The position numbers and the translations under genes are program-made. DNA of 64,000 bases, taken from Photorhabdus caribbeanensis (GTDB lineage Bacteria; Pseudomonadota; Gammaproteobacteria; Enterobacterales; Enterobacteriaceae). The stretch spans positions 37,677-101,676 of the forward strand of contig NZ_RCWB01000019.1 of the NCBI RefSeq assembly GCF_018448885.1, written 5' to 3'. How positions within the stretch are numbered: the stretch's first letter is position 1; every line of letters starts with the position of its first letter. Under the pieces are notes generated by a model, which worked only from the letters and a program-made list of their open reading frames with translations, was not told where the DNA came from and did no database searches. Positions 33,114 to 43,196 of this stretch are shown piece by piece.

Positions 33114-35141
33114 TTACGACTTATTTTTTTGTCCAAGTCCTAAACGCGATTTGATATCCGCGATACGTGATTGCCCTTTTTGCATTCTTTCTTCGGCAGT
33201 CACTATTTTTTTATCTTGCGGCCAATGTAAATCATCCTGTGGTAACTCATGCAAAAAACGACTTGGTTCTGGACGAATTAGCTCGCCATATTGACGACGT
33301 TCTTTACATAAAGTAAAGAATAACTCCCGTTGAGCTCGGGTGATCCCTACATAAGCCAATCGTCGCTCTTCATCAATATTTTCTTCATCAATACTGCTCT
33401 GATGAGGCAATAATCCTTCTTCCATGCCGACTAGAAATACATAGGGAAACTCCAACCCTTTGGAAGCATGTAAAGTCATCAATTGCACCTGATCAAACTC
33501 CTCACCGTCCTCGTCTCGTTCCAACATATCCCGTAATGTGAAACGCGCGACCACCTGAGATAAAGTCATTGGTTCGTTCAGTTCATCACCTTCCAGCATT
33601 TCACTCATCCAAGTGAACAACTGATTAATATTTTTCATCCGCATCTCAGCCGCTTTTGGACTCGGTGATGTTTCGTACAGCCAGCTTTCATAATCCATAC
33701 CATGTAGCAGATCACGCACAGCTAGCAAAGGATCTCGTTCAACCTGACGAGTTATCTCATCCATCCAGTGAGTAAAACGCTGTAGTGCCGCCAAACCGCG
33801 GCCAGTTAGACTTTGTTCCAAACCAAGATCAAAACTAGCCTGATAGAGACTTTTATTGCGCTGATTCGCCCATTCACCCAGTTTTTGAATGGTCGCCGCA
33901 CCAATCTCACGTCTTGGTGTATTGACAATTCTTAGGAATGCGCTGTCATCTTCAGGATTAGTCAGCACCCGCAGATAAGCTAACAAATCCTTAATTTCAG
34001 GGCGGGCAAAGAAAGAAGTGCCACCAGAAATTCGGTAAGGAATGCGGTTTTGCATCAGCATCTTTTCAAACACGCGGGATTGATGATTTCCTCGGTAGAG
34101 AATAGCGTAATCTTTATATTGGGTCTTATTGATAAAGTGATGTGCCATCAGTTCCCCAATAACCCTTTCCGCCTCATGCTCTTCATTATTAGCGGTAATC
34201 ACTTTCAACGGATCACCATACCCCAGTTCAGAAAAAAGCCGTTTTTCAAACACGTGGGGATTATTAGCGATTAAAATATTAGCCGCTTTCAGAATACAGC
34301 CAGAGGAACGATAGTTCTGTTCCAGTTTGATCACATTAAGCTTCGGGAAATCCTCTTTCAGCAGCACCAAATTTTGAGGTCTTGCGCCACGCCATGAATA
34401 GATCGACTGGTCATCATCACCCACCACCGTAAAACGAGCCCTTTGTCCCACCAACAATTTTACCAGTTGATATTGACTGGTATTGGTGTCCTGATATTCA
34501 TCGACCAACAGATAACGAATACGGTTTTGCCAACGCTCCCTGACTTCTTCATCACGCTGCATCAGCAAAGTCGGTTTGGTAATCAAATCGTCAAAATCCA
34601 ATACATTACAGCTCGCCAGATGTAAATCATAACGGCGATAACATTCAGCAAACTGATGCTCCTGAGCGGAACGGGCCAATGCTAAAACTTGCTGTGGAGA
34701 AAGCAGATCATTTTTCCAGTTTGAAATGGTAGAAATCAATTTTTGTAATAGATCTTTATCTTCCTCCAGTAAATCGGCTGTTAAATCTTTCAACAGAGCC
34801 ATCTGGTCCTGATCATCAAACAACGAGAAATTGCTTTTCATTCCTAGAGCTTTGTATTCGCGCTTAATGATTTCCAATCCCAAAGTGTGGAAAGTAGAAA
34901 TCATCAGCCCCTTAGCCTCTTTGCGCCCCAGAGTTTGTGCTACACGCTCTCTCATTTCCCGCGCAGCTTTATTAGTAAACGTCACAGCGGCAATATGACG
35001 AGGCTGATAGCCACAAGTACGGATAAGATGAGCAATCTTATTGGTGATCACTCTCGTTTTGCCGGAACCGGCTCCTGCCAGGACCAGACAAGGACCGGTA
35101 ACAAATTCGACAGCTTGTTGTTGGCTAGGATTTAATCGCAT
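33114..35141 (-). CDS. rep: ATP-dependent DNA helicase Rep
   Basis: 675 residues of the UvrD/Rep family. Walker [10 protein letters not shown] is near residues 22-30, motif II is VDEYQDTN, motif VI is VGITRAQ. Its N-terminus [22 protein letters not shown] is that of Rep. It is the accessory replicative helicase that clears protein roadblocks. In E. coli ppiC and ilvC lie beyond rep; ppiC is absent here. Confidence 0.96.
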   Translation of the reverse strand: MRLNPSQQQAVEFVTGPCLVLAGAGSGKTRVITNKIAHLIRTCGYQPRHIAAVTFTNKAAREMRERVAQTLGRKEAKGLMISTFHTLGLEIIKREYKALGMKSNFSLFDDQDQMALLKDLTADLLEEDKDLLQKLISTISNWKNDLLSPQQVLALARSAQEHQFAECYRRYDLHLASCNVLDFDDLITKPTLLMQRDEEVRERWQNRIRYLLVDEYQDTNTSQYQLVKLLVGQRARFTVVGDDDQSIYSWRGARPQNLVLLKEDFPKLNVIKLEQNYRSSGCILKAANILIANNPHVFEKRLFSELGYGDPLKVITANNEEHEAERVIGELMAHHFINKTQYKDYAILYRGNHQSRVFEKMLMQNRIPYRISGGTSFFARPEIKDLLAYLRVLTNPEDDSAFLRIVNTPRREIGAATIQKLGEWANQRNKSLYQASFDLGLEQSLTGRGLAALQRFTHWMDEITRQVERDPLLAVRDLLHGMDYESWLYETSPSPKAAEMRMKNINQLFTWMSEMLEGDELNEPMTLSQVVARFTLRDMLERDEDGEEFDQVQLMTLHASKGLEFPYVFLVGMEEGLLPHQSSIDEENIDEERRLAYVGITRAQRELFFTLCKERRQYGELIRPEPSRFLHELPQDDLHWPQDKKIVTAEERMQKGQSRIADIKSRLGLGQKNKS

Positions 35142-35775
35142 GATGTTTAATAAGTTATATCAGGACAGTATCTCAGGGGATAGAATTGTAGCAGAAAGGC
35201 AAGGCCGGATTCTACTTTGCACAAACAGCAACCAACAGATGGATATTGATAATCTCGTTCATTCAATACTGAATTCCCATATATTTTCACTGGTAGGATA
35301 AGGATTATCGCAACCAGATTACTGAGGGATAACATAATTATTTACGATATTCTCTCCTTATATTGGAATCATTTAAAGAAGCACTAATTAATTTAATCAA
35401 AAATTTCTATTTTCATATCCATTCTGGTTTTATCAATACCTCTGAATTGATATGCCATATAATGAATATTGAGTGCACTGGTTACTTCAACAACCATCTC
35501 AGCAATTTCAGGCAAAAAAGTTCTGTACTAAGAAAACAACCATTTCGATAAATCGCGTTGGCTATTATTACTTTTTAAAGAAAATTTTTATCGTACTGAG
35601 TTCGATAATCTTTATAAATAAACTTATCAGTATCCACAACCATGCCCTCAAATTCAATATCTTCAATATTTCTTACTTATCCTTCATCAATATAAAAGAC
35701 AAATAATCTCTTTGAATTTAAACTTTTTATTATGAAAAGATTGTATCGGCGATTACAATAAATCACCAAAACAAA
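35142..35775. other. Intergenic region between rep and the CBS-like gene
   Basis: 634 AT-rich bases in the place where E. coli carries ppiC. Open frames on the plus strand (for example 35363-35551, 35473-35706) lack ribosome-binding sites and recognisable motifs. No remnant of ppiC was recognised. I see no gene. Confidence 0.6.
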
Positions 35776-36810
35776 TTAGAATTTATTTATCGTGCATCCC
35801 ATTCTTATAATCACTTCTTCTAAGCAGGGATCGACTGTACTTTCTTCAATTAATTCTGAGAAATTATTTTCAGATAACCAGACATCGTTATAAATCGTGT
35901 CGATGTAACGTTCCCCACCATCAGGAATAATGACAACAATATTATCCCCAGGTTTAAAATCATCTAAATGATCTAATGCAGCATAAACTGAACAAGCTCC
36001 CGTTCCACCAATCAAAATACCCTCATTTCTAGCTAATTCTCTTGCCGTCCGGAATGCATCAATATCTGCAACCTTCAAGGTAAAATCGATGTTATTAATA
36101 TCGAGAATAGAAGGTGTAAATGGCAGCCCCGCTCCCTGTACCAAAAATTTTCTCTGTTCACCACCGAAAATAACTGACCCAACAGGTTCAACACCATAAA
36201 TTCGCACTTGCGGATTTTTCTCTTTCAAATAACGAGAAACCCCGGTAAGCGTTCCACAACTCCCTGCCGTTGCAAAACAAGCTGCCAAATTATCACCAAA
36301 GGTTTCATACAATTCATACCCTGTAGAGCGATAATGTTCATCAGGATTAACCTGATTTTCAAATTGCATGGGGATAAACGCATTTGGATATGCTTTTACG
36401 ATATTTTTAGCTATATTTATACAATATTCAGCAGTATTCTTTCCATCTTCAAACTCTGGCAGGAAAACAATCTCCGCACCAAATGCTTTTATTTTATCGC
36501 ACTTCGCTATTGGCACCAGGCGGTTTAGAACTGCAATAAACCGATAACCTTTAATAGCACACGCCATTGCCAGGCTAATCGCCGTATTACCCGATGATGG
36601 TTCAATAACCACCATTTCAGGTCTTAATTCTCCTTGGGCTTCTGCCTTTTCCAACATAGCAACAGCAATACGGTCTTTAACACTTCCACTAGGGTTAACG
36701 TTTTCCATTTTAAGAAAAACATTAACTCCTTTAGTGTATTTTTTCTCTAACATAACCACAGGGGTATTACCTATAGTTTGTAATATATTTTTACCTAGCT
36801 TCATGTTCAT
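35776..36810 (-). CDS. CBS/cysteine-synthase family PLP enzyme
   Basis: 344 residues of the beta-replacement PLP family. The PLP lysine is in NPSGSVKDRIA (about residue 41), the substrate-carboxylate loop is EPSSGNTAISLA, and the phosphate cradle is TAGSCGTLTGVSR. Overall it reads more like cystathionine beta-synthase or SbnA-type enzymes than CysK. The substrate loop NRLVPIAKCDKIKAFG departs from both the CysK and CBS versions, so the true substrates are uncertain. I chose the ATG at 36810 because GGGAG stands five bases before it. It is isolated, in AT-rich DNA, between rep and ilvC. Confidence 0.8.
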   Translation of the reverse strand: MNMKLGKNILQTIGNTPVVMLEKKYTKGVNVFLKMENVNPSGSVKDRIAVAMLEKAEAQGELRPEMVVIEPSSGNTAISLAMACAIKGYRFIAVLNRLVPIAKCDKIKAFGAEIVFLPEFEDGKNTAEYCINIAKNIVKAYPNAFIPMQFENQVNPDEHYRSTGYELYETFGDNLAACFATAGSCGTLTGVSRYLKEKNPQVRIYGVEPVGSVIFGGEQRKFLVQGAGLPFTPSILDINNIDFTLKVADIDAFRTARELARNEGILIGGTGACSVYAALDHLDDFKPGDNIVVIIPDGGERYIDTIYNDVWLSENNFSELIEESTVDPCLEEVIIRMGCTINKF

Positions 36811-37500
36811 TTTATCTCCCATTTTGTCCAATTGTGAAGAATATATCATGATGGTAAGATAATTTTATATTTAATTCATCAATTAATCCATTGATGAAAT
36901 TATCTACTTTACAAATAACCTTTGAAAAAAATCACTTCTATTATAAATACATTTTCACACCATAATAAATTAACACAAGTTATAAATTCATCCTCAAAAA
37001 TACAAAATCAATTCTGACAGTTACATCAATAAAAATCAAATGTAAATTTCTGACATTATTACTTAACAATAAGAACATACATCATTATTTTCTCATATTA
37101 TTTCATAAAATTAGACAAAAAATCATTATAATCCTAATGGCTATGATTATATAGAAATATATTTCCAAATAATAACAAATGTAATTAAATAAATTTATTA
37201 TTAAATATATCAAAATATCCAATAAGAAATTTTCACATCACAATAAACCGAAATTCAACGAAAACAAAAGCAAAATAAAAGATAAGAAAATAGCGTTACT
37301 GTAGCCACGCCTTGTTATTTTTACATCTGGGTGAGAGAGACTATTCAGTGCAATGGGTGCACAATCACTCATCCGTGGGCGAGCAAATTGACCTAATGGG
37401 AAAAATGAGTCAAAACATATTTCAGAATAGACAAACCCCGTTATTTTAAACGAGGTTTGTCTACGGTCTAGAGGGAAAATCTTTCTCTTTTTCTCTTTAA
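36811..37500. other. AT-rich region downstream of ilvC
   Basis: 690 bases. 36850-37260 is extremely AT-rich and without features. 37290-37400 is clearly richer in G and C and stands out, including the short inverted repeat GTGCA-ATGGG-TGCAC. An 88-codon frame (37238-37504, minus) spans that block and the ilvC terminator and has no supporting signals. Confidence 0.6.
37429..37462 (-). terminator. Terminator of ilvC
   Basis: Long hairpin with perfect outer arms AGACAAACC/GGTTTGTCT and inner pairs CGTT/AACG, 38 bases past the ilvC stop. The base composition after it is not a clean T-run, so efficiency is uncertain. Confidence 0.65.
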
Positions 37501-38979
37501 TCAACCGCCAACTGCAATGCGTTTCATATCTGTCATATAACCACGTAATACTTGGCCAACAACTTCAATTGGGTGGTTACGAATAGCCTCGTTTACATCA
37601 CGTAACTGGGCATTATCAATACCATTATCTGCAACGGACTTACCTAAGTCACCCGCCTGTAGCGAATCCATAAACTTCTCTTTCAGCAGAGGGACCGCCA
37701 CATGAGAGAACAAATAGTTACCGTATTCTGCTGTATCAGAAATAACGACATTCATTTCATACAGGCGCTTACGAGAGATAGTATTCGCAATCAGCGGCAA
37801 TTCATGCAGAGATTCATAATAGGCAGATTCAGCAATAATACCGGTATCAACCATAACTTCGAATGCCAGTTCAACCCCGGCTTTCACCATAGCAACCATT
37901 AAAACGCCGTGATCAAAGTATTCCTGTTCACTGATTTTGCCATCATATTCAGGTGAATTCTCAAACGGAGTGTTACCCGTTTCCTCACGCCAACCTAACA
38001 GTTTCTTATCATCATTGGCCCAGTCAGCCATCATAGCGGAAGAAAACTCACCAGAAATGATATCATCCATATGTTTCTGGAACAGTGGCGTCATCAGTTC
38101 TTTCAACTGCACAGACAGCGCATACGCTCGCAGTTTTGCCGGGTTAGACAGACGGTCCATCATCAGCGTGATGCCACCTTGTTTCAATGCTTCTGTGATG
38201 GTCTCCCAGCCAAACTGGATCAATTTTCCTGCATAACCCGGCTCAGCGCCATCTGCCACCAGTTTGTCATAACACAGCAGTGAGCCAGCCTGTAGCATAC
38301 CGCACAGAATAGTTTGCTCTCCCATCAGGTCAGATTTCACTTCAGCCACGAAAGAAGATTCCAGAACACCGGCGCGATGCGCTCCCGTTGCCGCAGCCCA
38401 TGCTTTAGAGATCGCCATACCTTCACCTTTCGGATCGTTTTCCGGGTGAACTGCGATCAAAGTAGGCACACCAAAACCCCGTTTGTATTCTTCACGCACT
38501 TCGGTACCGGGACACTTAGGCGCTACCATCACCACAGTGATGTCTTTACGGATTTGTTCACCGACTTCAACAATGTTTAAACCGTGAGAATAACCCAGTG
38601 CAGCGCCTTCTTTCATCAACGGTTGAACTGCGCGAACAACAGAAGAGTGTTGCTTATCTGGCGTCAGGTTAATTACCAAATCAGCCCGCGGTATCAACTC
38701 CTCATAAGTGCCGACTTGAAAACCACTTTCTGTTGCTTTACGCCATGAAGCACGTTTTTCTTCAATGGCTTCTTTACGCAGGGCATAGGCGATATCCAGA
38801 CCGGAGTCACGCATATTCAGGCCCTGATTCAGCCCTTGCGCCCCGCAACCGACGATAACCACTTTTTTGCCTTTTAAATATCCTGCTTCATCAACAAACT
38901 CTTCCCGCGCCATAAAACGACATTTACCTAACTGCGCCAACTGCTGACGCAAATTCAGCGTATTAAAATAATTAGCCAT
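37501..38979 (-). CDS. ilvC: Ketol-acid reductoisomerase (class II) IlvC
   Basis: 492 residues, the long class II form with a duplicated knotted C-terminal domain. The Rossmann motif [14 protein letters not shown] lies near residues 38-51. It converts acetolactate and acetohydroxybutyrate to dihydroxy acids in valine and isoleucine synthesis. It is divergent from its regulator ilvY. Confidence 0.97.
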   Translation of the reverse strand: MANYFNTLNLRQQLAQLGKCRFMAREEFVDEAGYLKGKKVVIVGCGAQGLNQGLNMRDSGLDIAYALRKEAIEEKRASWRKATESGFQVGTYEELIPRADLVINLTPDKQHSSVVRAVQPLMKEGAALGYSHGLNIVEVGEQIRKDITVVMVAPKCPGTEVREEYKRGFGVPTLIAVHPENDPKGEGMAISKAWAAATGAHRAGVLESSFVAEVKSDLMGEQTILCGMLQAGSLLCYDKLVADGAEPGYAGKLIQFGWETITEALKQGGITLMMDRLSNPAKLRAYALSVQLKELMTPLFQKHMDDIISGEFSSAMMADWANDDKKLLGWREETGNTPFENSPEYDGKISEQEYFDHGVLMVAMVKAGVELAFEVMVDTGIIAESAYYESLHELPLIANTISRKRLYEMNVVISDTAEYGNYLFSHVAVPLLKEKFMDSLQAGDLGKSVADNGIDNAQLRDVNEAIRNHPIEVVGQVLRGYMTDMKRIAVGG

Positions 38980-39125
38980 TAGTGACTCCGTATCATGTTG
39001 TGCTCAGCGCTCAGCAATGAAGTGCTGCGACTGTTTTTTAGATTTCCCCACCTTGTGGGGTGTTTATATATTTTCAATATATGACATGAAAGCCATTGCT
39101 TAAATTGATATATTAACAATACTAC

Positions 39126-39142
39126 ATTGCACTTTATGCAAT
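39126..39142. promoter_or_regulatory. Probable IlvY operator in the ilvC-ilvY gap
   Basis: Perfect palindrome ATTGCA-CTTTA-TGCAAT, containing a LysR-type T-N11-A core, 34 bases before the ilvY start. A second ATTGC half-site lies around 39094. IlvY binds tandem operators here in E. coli and activates ilvC when acetolactate is bound. Assignment of this palindrome to IlvY is inference from position. Confidence 0.65.
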
Positions 39143-39175
39143 ACAGATTATTGGACAGGAAAAGGAGAATAGGTT

Positions 39176-40057
39176 ATGGATATACGCGACCTCAAACTGT
39201 TTCTACATCTGGCTGAAAGCTGTCATTTTGGTCGTACAGCAAAAGCAATGCATGTCAGTCCATCCACATTATCTCGCCAGATTCAGCGTATTGAAGATAT
39301 TCTGGGACATCCATTATTTTTACGGGATAATCGCACTGTAAAATTGACCTTTGCCGGCGAGCAATTTAAACAATTCGCCCAACAGACACTGTTGCAATAC
39401 CAACAACTAAAACACTCATTGAATCAACAAAGCCCATCTTTATGTGGCGAGTTACGTCTATTTTGTTCAGTCACAGCGGCCTATAGTCACTTACCACAGA
39501 TCCTAGACCGTTTTCGCGCAGAACATCCTATGGTTGAAATCAAACTCACCACGGGTGATGCCGCAGATGCGGTCAATAAGATACAGTCTAATGATGCCGA
39601 TTTAGGTATTGCCGGTAAGCCGGAAAAACTACCAGATAATGTTAGCTTCACCAAAATCGGTGAAGTCCCACTGGTACTGATTGCACCTTCCCTTCCCTGT
39701 TCTGTACGCGCACTCGTCATACAAGACTACCCTAACTGGAATAATATTCCCTTTATTTTGCCGGAGCACGGCCCTTCACGTAAACGCATTGAGTACTGGT
39801 TCCGCTACCATAAAATTAACAATCCATTGATTTATGCAACCGTGTCCGGCCACGAAGCCATCGTTTCTATGGTTGCATTAGGTTGTGGAGTGGCATTAAT
39901 TCCCAATGTCGTTGTAGAAAATAGCCCTGAACCGGTACGCAATCGCATATCTTTACTGGACAACATCTCTCTAGTAGAACCGTTCGAATTGGGTATATGT
40001 GTACAGAGAAAACGGCTTAATGAACCCCTGATTAAAGCATTTTGGGGATTGTTATAA
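39176..40057 (+). CDS. ilvY: LysR-type activator IlvY
   Basis: 293 residues. An N-terminal winged helix (about 1-60: MDIRDLKLFLHLAESCHFGR...SPSTLSRQIQRIE) is followed by a LysR substrate-binding domain. It activates the divergent ilvC in response to acetolactate or acetohydroxybutyrate. A good AGGAG-type site precedes the ATG. In E. coli ilvA lies next door; here 12 kb intervenes. Confidence 0.95.
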   Translation: MDIRDLKLFLHLAESCHFGRTAKAMHVSPSTLSRQIQRIEDILGHPLFLRDNRTVKLTFAGEQFKQFAQQTLLQYQQLKHSLNQQSPSLCGELRLFCSVTAAYSHLPQILDRFRAEHPMVEIKLTTGDAADAVNKIQSNDADLGIAGKPEKLPDNVSFTKIGEVPLVLIAPSLPCSVRALVIQDYPNWNNIPFILPEHGPSRKRIEYWFRYHKINNPLIYATVSGHEAIVSMVALGCGVALIPNVVVENSPEPVRNRISLLDNISLVEPFELGICVQRKRLNEPLIKAFWGLL

Positions 40058-40636
40058 CAAACTGCCCTAACAGGTCTTTTTATTCATTACAAGCCTGATG
40101 CAACTTATTTCCGGTATTATGCCAATACACTTATAACTTATGTGGCCTAATTCACAAAGAACATAAAAATATAACCATATTGTTCTCATGATAATATGTT
40201 TAATATAAGTTATAACCAATTAAAATAATCATATAAAAATATTGGCTCCACATTAAATTTTTGGTCATTAATTATGTTACGAAAGAAAATACTTTTAATT
40301 ATATCAAGTGGATAATAGCTACTTGACGTTAAACAATTCAGATATCGTTAAGACTGGCTAGCAAAGATTGAATATTCCACCAGCAAAAAACAGAGTGGGA
40401 AATAATTCTTTACGCCATATCATAACGATATTTTCCAATGGTGAAATTATTTTTTCCAGATACTAAAGGAGGCAGCTTTATAATAATTATTTAATGGTAT
40501 TGTGACGATATAGTAACTAATACCAATTATTTAATGAGTTAATATAATTTAATTAAAAAATAACACCAAGAATTTATAATAATTAAATAAAACAATTAAT
40601 TCAAATACACACAACAATTTAATAAAGGACACCATC
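40058..40636. other. Intergenic region between ilvY and the AraC-type gene
   Basis: 579 AT-rich bases marking the left border of the accessory cluster. No open frame or RNA gene is recognised; the last part contains the ribosome-binding site (AAGGA) of the next gene. No direct repeats or integrase remnants were seen. Confidence 0.6.
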
Positions 40637-41491
40637 ATGTTACACAAAATAGACAAATCACCGTATTTTATTAAATTCTATAAATTCCATCTACAAGATC
40701 TGGTTTTCTCTTATAATATGCAAACAGAATGGCATCATCATCCTTGCATCCAATTAAGTGTATCACCAAATAATTCACTCATGAGGATTGATACCGAAAA
40801 TGAATCGAAACAAGTACATGGATTCATTATTTCTTCTAATATTAAACATAAATTACACTCGGAAGGGCAACTCTGTTTTAATCTATTAATAGACCTAGCC
40901 AATCCACTATGTCATTTATTACTACATCAAATGAGAGGCTCAGATATCATATACTTAAATCAAGAATCATCCAGTTTAATAGCAAATTATTTTATTAATT
41001 GTTTACAATCAGAAACCTCTCCAGATATTTTCATCTTAAACAACCTTTTAGGTAAAATAGAAGATTGCCATTGTTATCAGGATAAAAGAATTATGAAAGC
41101 GGCCTCTCTTATTACTGAATTACCAGTTAAATGTATATCTTCTCGTGAAATATCAAATCAGCTCTATTTATCAGAGAGTCGATTCTTGCACCTATTTAGA
41201 GAAAAAATGGGAACTAATTTCCGTAGTTATCTATTATGGAAACGTCTGCATCATGCTATTGATGAGATACATTCATCAGATTCACTGACTTTACTAGCTT
41301 GTAATAGCGGATTTTCCGATGGCGCGCATTTCAGCCGTACCTGCATGACACTATATGGATTAAGACCTTCTGAATTAAAACATGCCAGTAAGAACAAAAT
41401 GCAACAAACACAACAAAAATATTTCAATTTCTCATCAACATTAGCAGGTCTAAATTTTACAACACAAAACATCTGTGTTATGAATAAATAA
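40637..41491 (+). CDS. AraC-family transcriptional regulator
   Basis: 284 residues. The N-terminal half resembles a cupin sensor (HHHPCIQLSVSP...), and the C-terminal half holds the double helix-turn-helix, with the AraC signature around SEISNQLYLSESRFLHLFREKMG and GFSDGAHFSRTCMTLYGLRPSEL (about 170-255). The tail after the HTH is unusually long and Gln/Asn-rich. It is the only regulator in the cluster and the likely activator of the divergent or downstream genes. The effector is unknown. Confidence 0.85.
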   Translation: MLHKIDKSPYFIKFYKFHLQDLVFSYNMQTEWHHHPCIQLSVSPNNSLMRIDTENESKQVHGFIISSNIKHKLHSEGQLCFNLLIDLANPLCHLLLHQMRGSDIIYLNQESSSLIANYFINCLQSETSPDIFILNNLLGKIEDCHCYQDKRIMKAASLITELPVKCISSREISNQLYLSESRFLHLFREKMGTNFRSYLLWKRLHHAIDEIHSSDSLTLLACNSGFSDGAHFSRTCMTLYGLRPSELKHASKNKMQQTQQKYFNFSSTLAGLNFTTQNICVMNK

Positions 41492-41725
41492 TATTTTTGA
41501 TATATTACCTAAAATAAATAATTTCTATTTATAAACGTTATTATCAAAGCCAGCATGTTAGAGATTCTGTATCATTTTGTTCCTAATAGCACATTTACTA
41601 TATTATGCACTCATTAGTAATGATACAGAATTCAGAACAACACCATAATAATACTACCTAATAAACCATCAATCCACGATAAATAAAACATACAGAGTAA
41701 AATATCACTACCCTGTATTAATCAT

Positions 41726-42808
41726 TCATTTTAATGGTACATACTCTTTCAGATAATTTTCTACCCATTTAGCGACCCGACAGGTGTCTTTATAAGCCCC
41801 TAACATCAGTTCAGAACCACGGCTACTCAACCATTTCCGCCCAACGATAAATAACCCAGGATAAGGGGTTTTCCCACCTTCCGCATGACCATTTTTACAA
41901 ACAAATCCATTAGCATCCGCAGCGCCGGGAAGCGTTAACCATGCCGTATTATCTTTATATCCCAAACACCAAATAACCGTATCTGCTTCATATTGATTAC
42001 CAGACAAATCACATAATTTATTGTCTTTTACATCAACTAACCTATTCGCTATTTCTATATCCAAAGCGGCTAACCGATGGTTTTTCAAATCGCCACAAGG
42101 AATAGGATTACGCCGCCGCATGATTTTCCCGACCAAACTGTAATAATTGGCAAATAACAGACCACTTTTGCTTAACCACCAAAAGATATCTTTGCCCAGT
42201 ATTCTATTAGGTAAGAGCGGACGAGAAGAACCGCAAAATAACGTCACCTTCGTCGTTGCTGCCAAATCTTTAGCAATCTGACGACCACTTGCACCATCAC
42301 CAACGATAGCAACTCGGCTGCCCGCTTGAATTTGCTTAGGCTCCCGATATTGATCAGCTGAGATTTGCTGTATATCGGTAGAAAGTTGTTCAGCAAGCAC
42401 TGGAATATCAGCTAATTGATTAGCACCGGTTGCATTAACCAAGCAAGGCGCATGAAATACTTTTCCGTCTTTTGTTTTAACATGATAGCCATTTTCATCA
42501 TGCTTCACCTCGACCACTTCAGTTTGAGTATGTATAGCAAGGTTATGGTGTGAAGCATAGCGTTCAAGATAATCAGCAACTTCATTTTTATCTGGATAAC
42601 CATCTTTAATTCCAGGAAATGGTAAGCCATGAAGCTGAGTCATACCGCGTGAAGTGAATAACAGCATATTATCAGGACGCCTGCGCCACACATCACCAAT
42701 ACGCGCTTCTCGCTCTAATATGCAGACATTAATATTCTTAGCCGCAAGGATAGCAGCTAAACTTAATCCGGCTTGACCGGCACCCACAATTAAGCAATCC
42801 ATTTTCAT
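41726..42808 (-). CDS. FAD-dependent monooxygenase/oxidoreductase (CzcO/FMO-like)
   Basis: 360 residues with two Rossmann motifs: GAGQAG for FAD (about 8-13) and GDGASG for NADPH (about 170). A linking segment YPDKNEVADYLERYA is typical of class B flavoprotein monooxygenases of the CzcO group; the full FxGxxxHxxx(W/P) fingerprint is not seen, so it may not be a classical Baeyer-Villiger enzyme. It is divergent from the acyl-enzyme operon with a 388-base shared control region, which suggests coregulation and an oxidation step in the same pathway. Confidence 0.82.
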   Translation of the reverse strand: MKMDCLIVGAGQAGLSLAAILAAKNINVCILEREARIGDVWRRRPDNMLLFTSRGMTQLHGLPFPGIKDGYPDKNEVADYLERYASHHNLAIHTQTEVVEVKHDENGYHVKTKDGKVFHAPCLVNATGANQLADIPVLAEQLSTDIQQISADQYREPKQIQAGSRVAIVGDGASGRQIAKDLAATTKVTLFCGSSRPLLPNRILGKDIFWWLSKSGLLFANYYSLVGKIMRRRNPIPCGDLKNHRLAALDIEIANRLVDVKDNKLCDLSGNQYEADTVIWCLGYKDNTAWLTLPGAADANGFVCKNGHAEGGKTPYPGLFIVGRKWLSSRGSELMLGAYKDTCRVAKWVENYLKEYVPLK

Positions 42809-43196
42809 TATGCGTACTCATTTTTTAATTTGGCATTCATCTATATTTTGTTTTTATCATTATCGAAATCTTAGGACAATGAAAAACTGACCAAAAGAAC
42901 ATTCAACCGTTCAAAAAACAACGAACCTCACAAAAATATAAAAGACAATTTAAAAATTTACTTGAATTAACTGGTCATATTCATACTAAAGTGAATGTTT
43001 TGAATAAATCAGCTATTTTTAGCATAATTTTAACAATATTGACAAATCCATATAATGATCAAAGCAATAATATAGCCAATTTATTCAATAAAAATAAATT
43101 ATTAATGACTATCCTTTTTGCCTACATAACTTATGCTTTATTGCTATAACTTATAATAAACAAAGATTAATTTATCTACTCTTTACCCTACCGGAG
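42809..43196. promoter_or_regulatory. Divergent control region of the accessory cluster
   Basis: 388 bases, strongly AT-rich, between the monooxygenase and LuxE-like genes. It should hold both promoters and the AraC-type regulator's sites, but I could not identify specific elements. A GGAG precedes the LuxE-like start. Confidence 0.5.

Noticed and set aside
37238..37504. 88-codon minus-strand frame after ilvC
   Set aside because: It runs through the ilvC terminator hairpin and lacks a ribosome-binding site.
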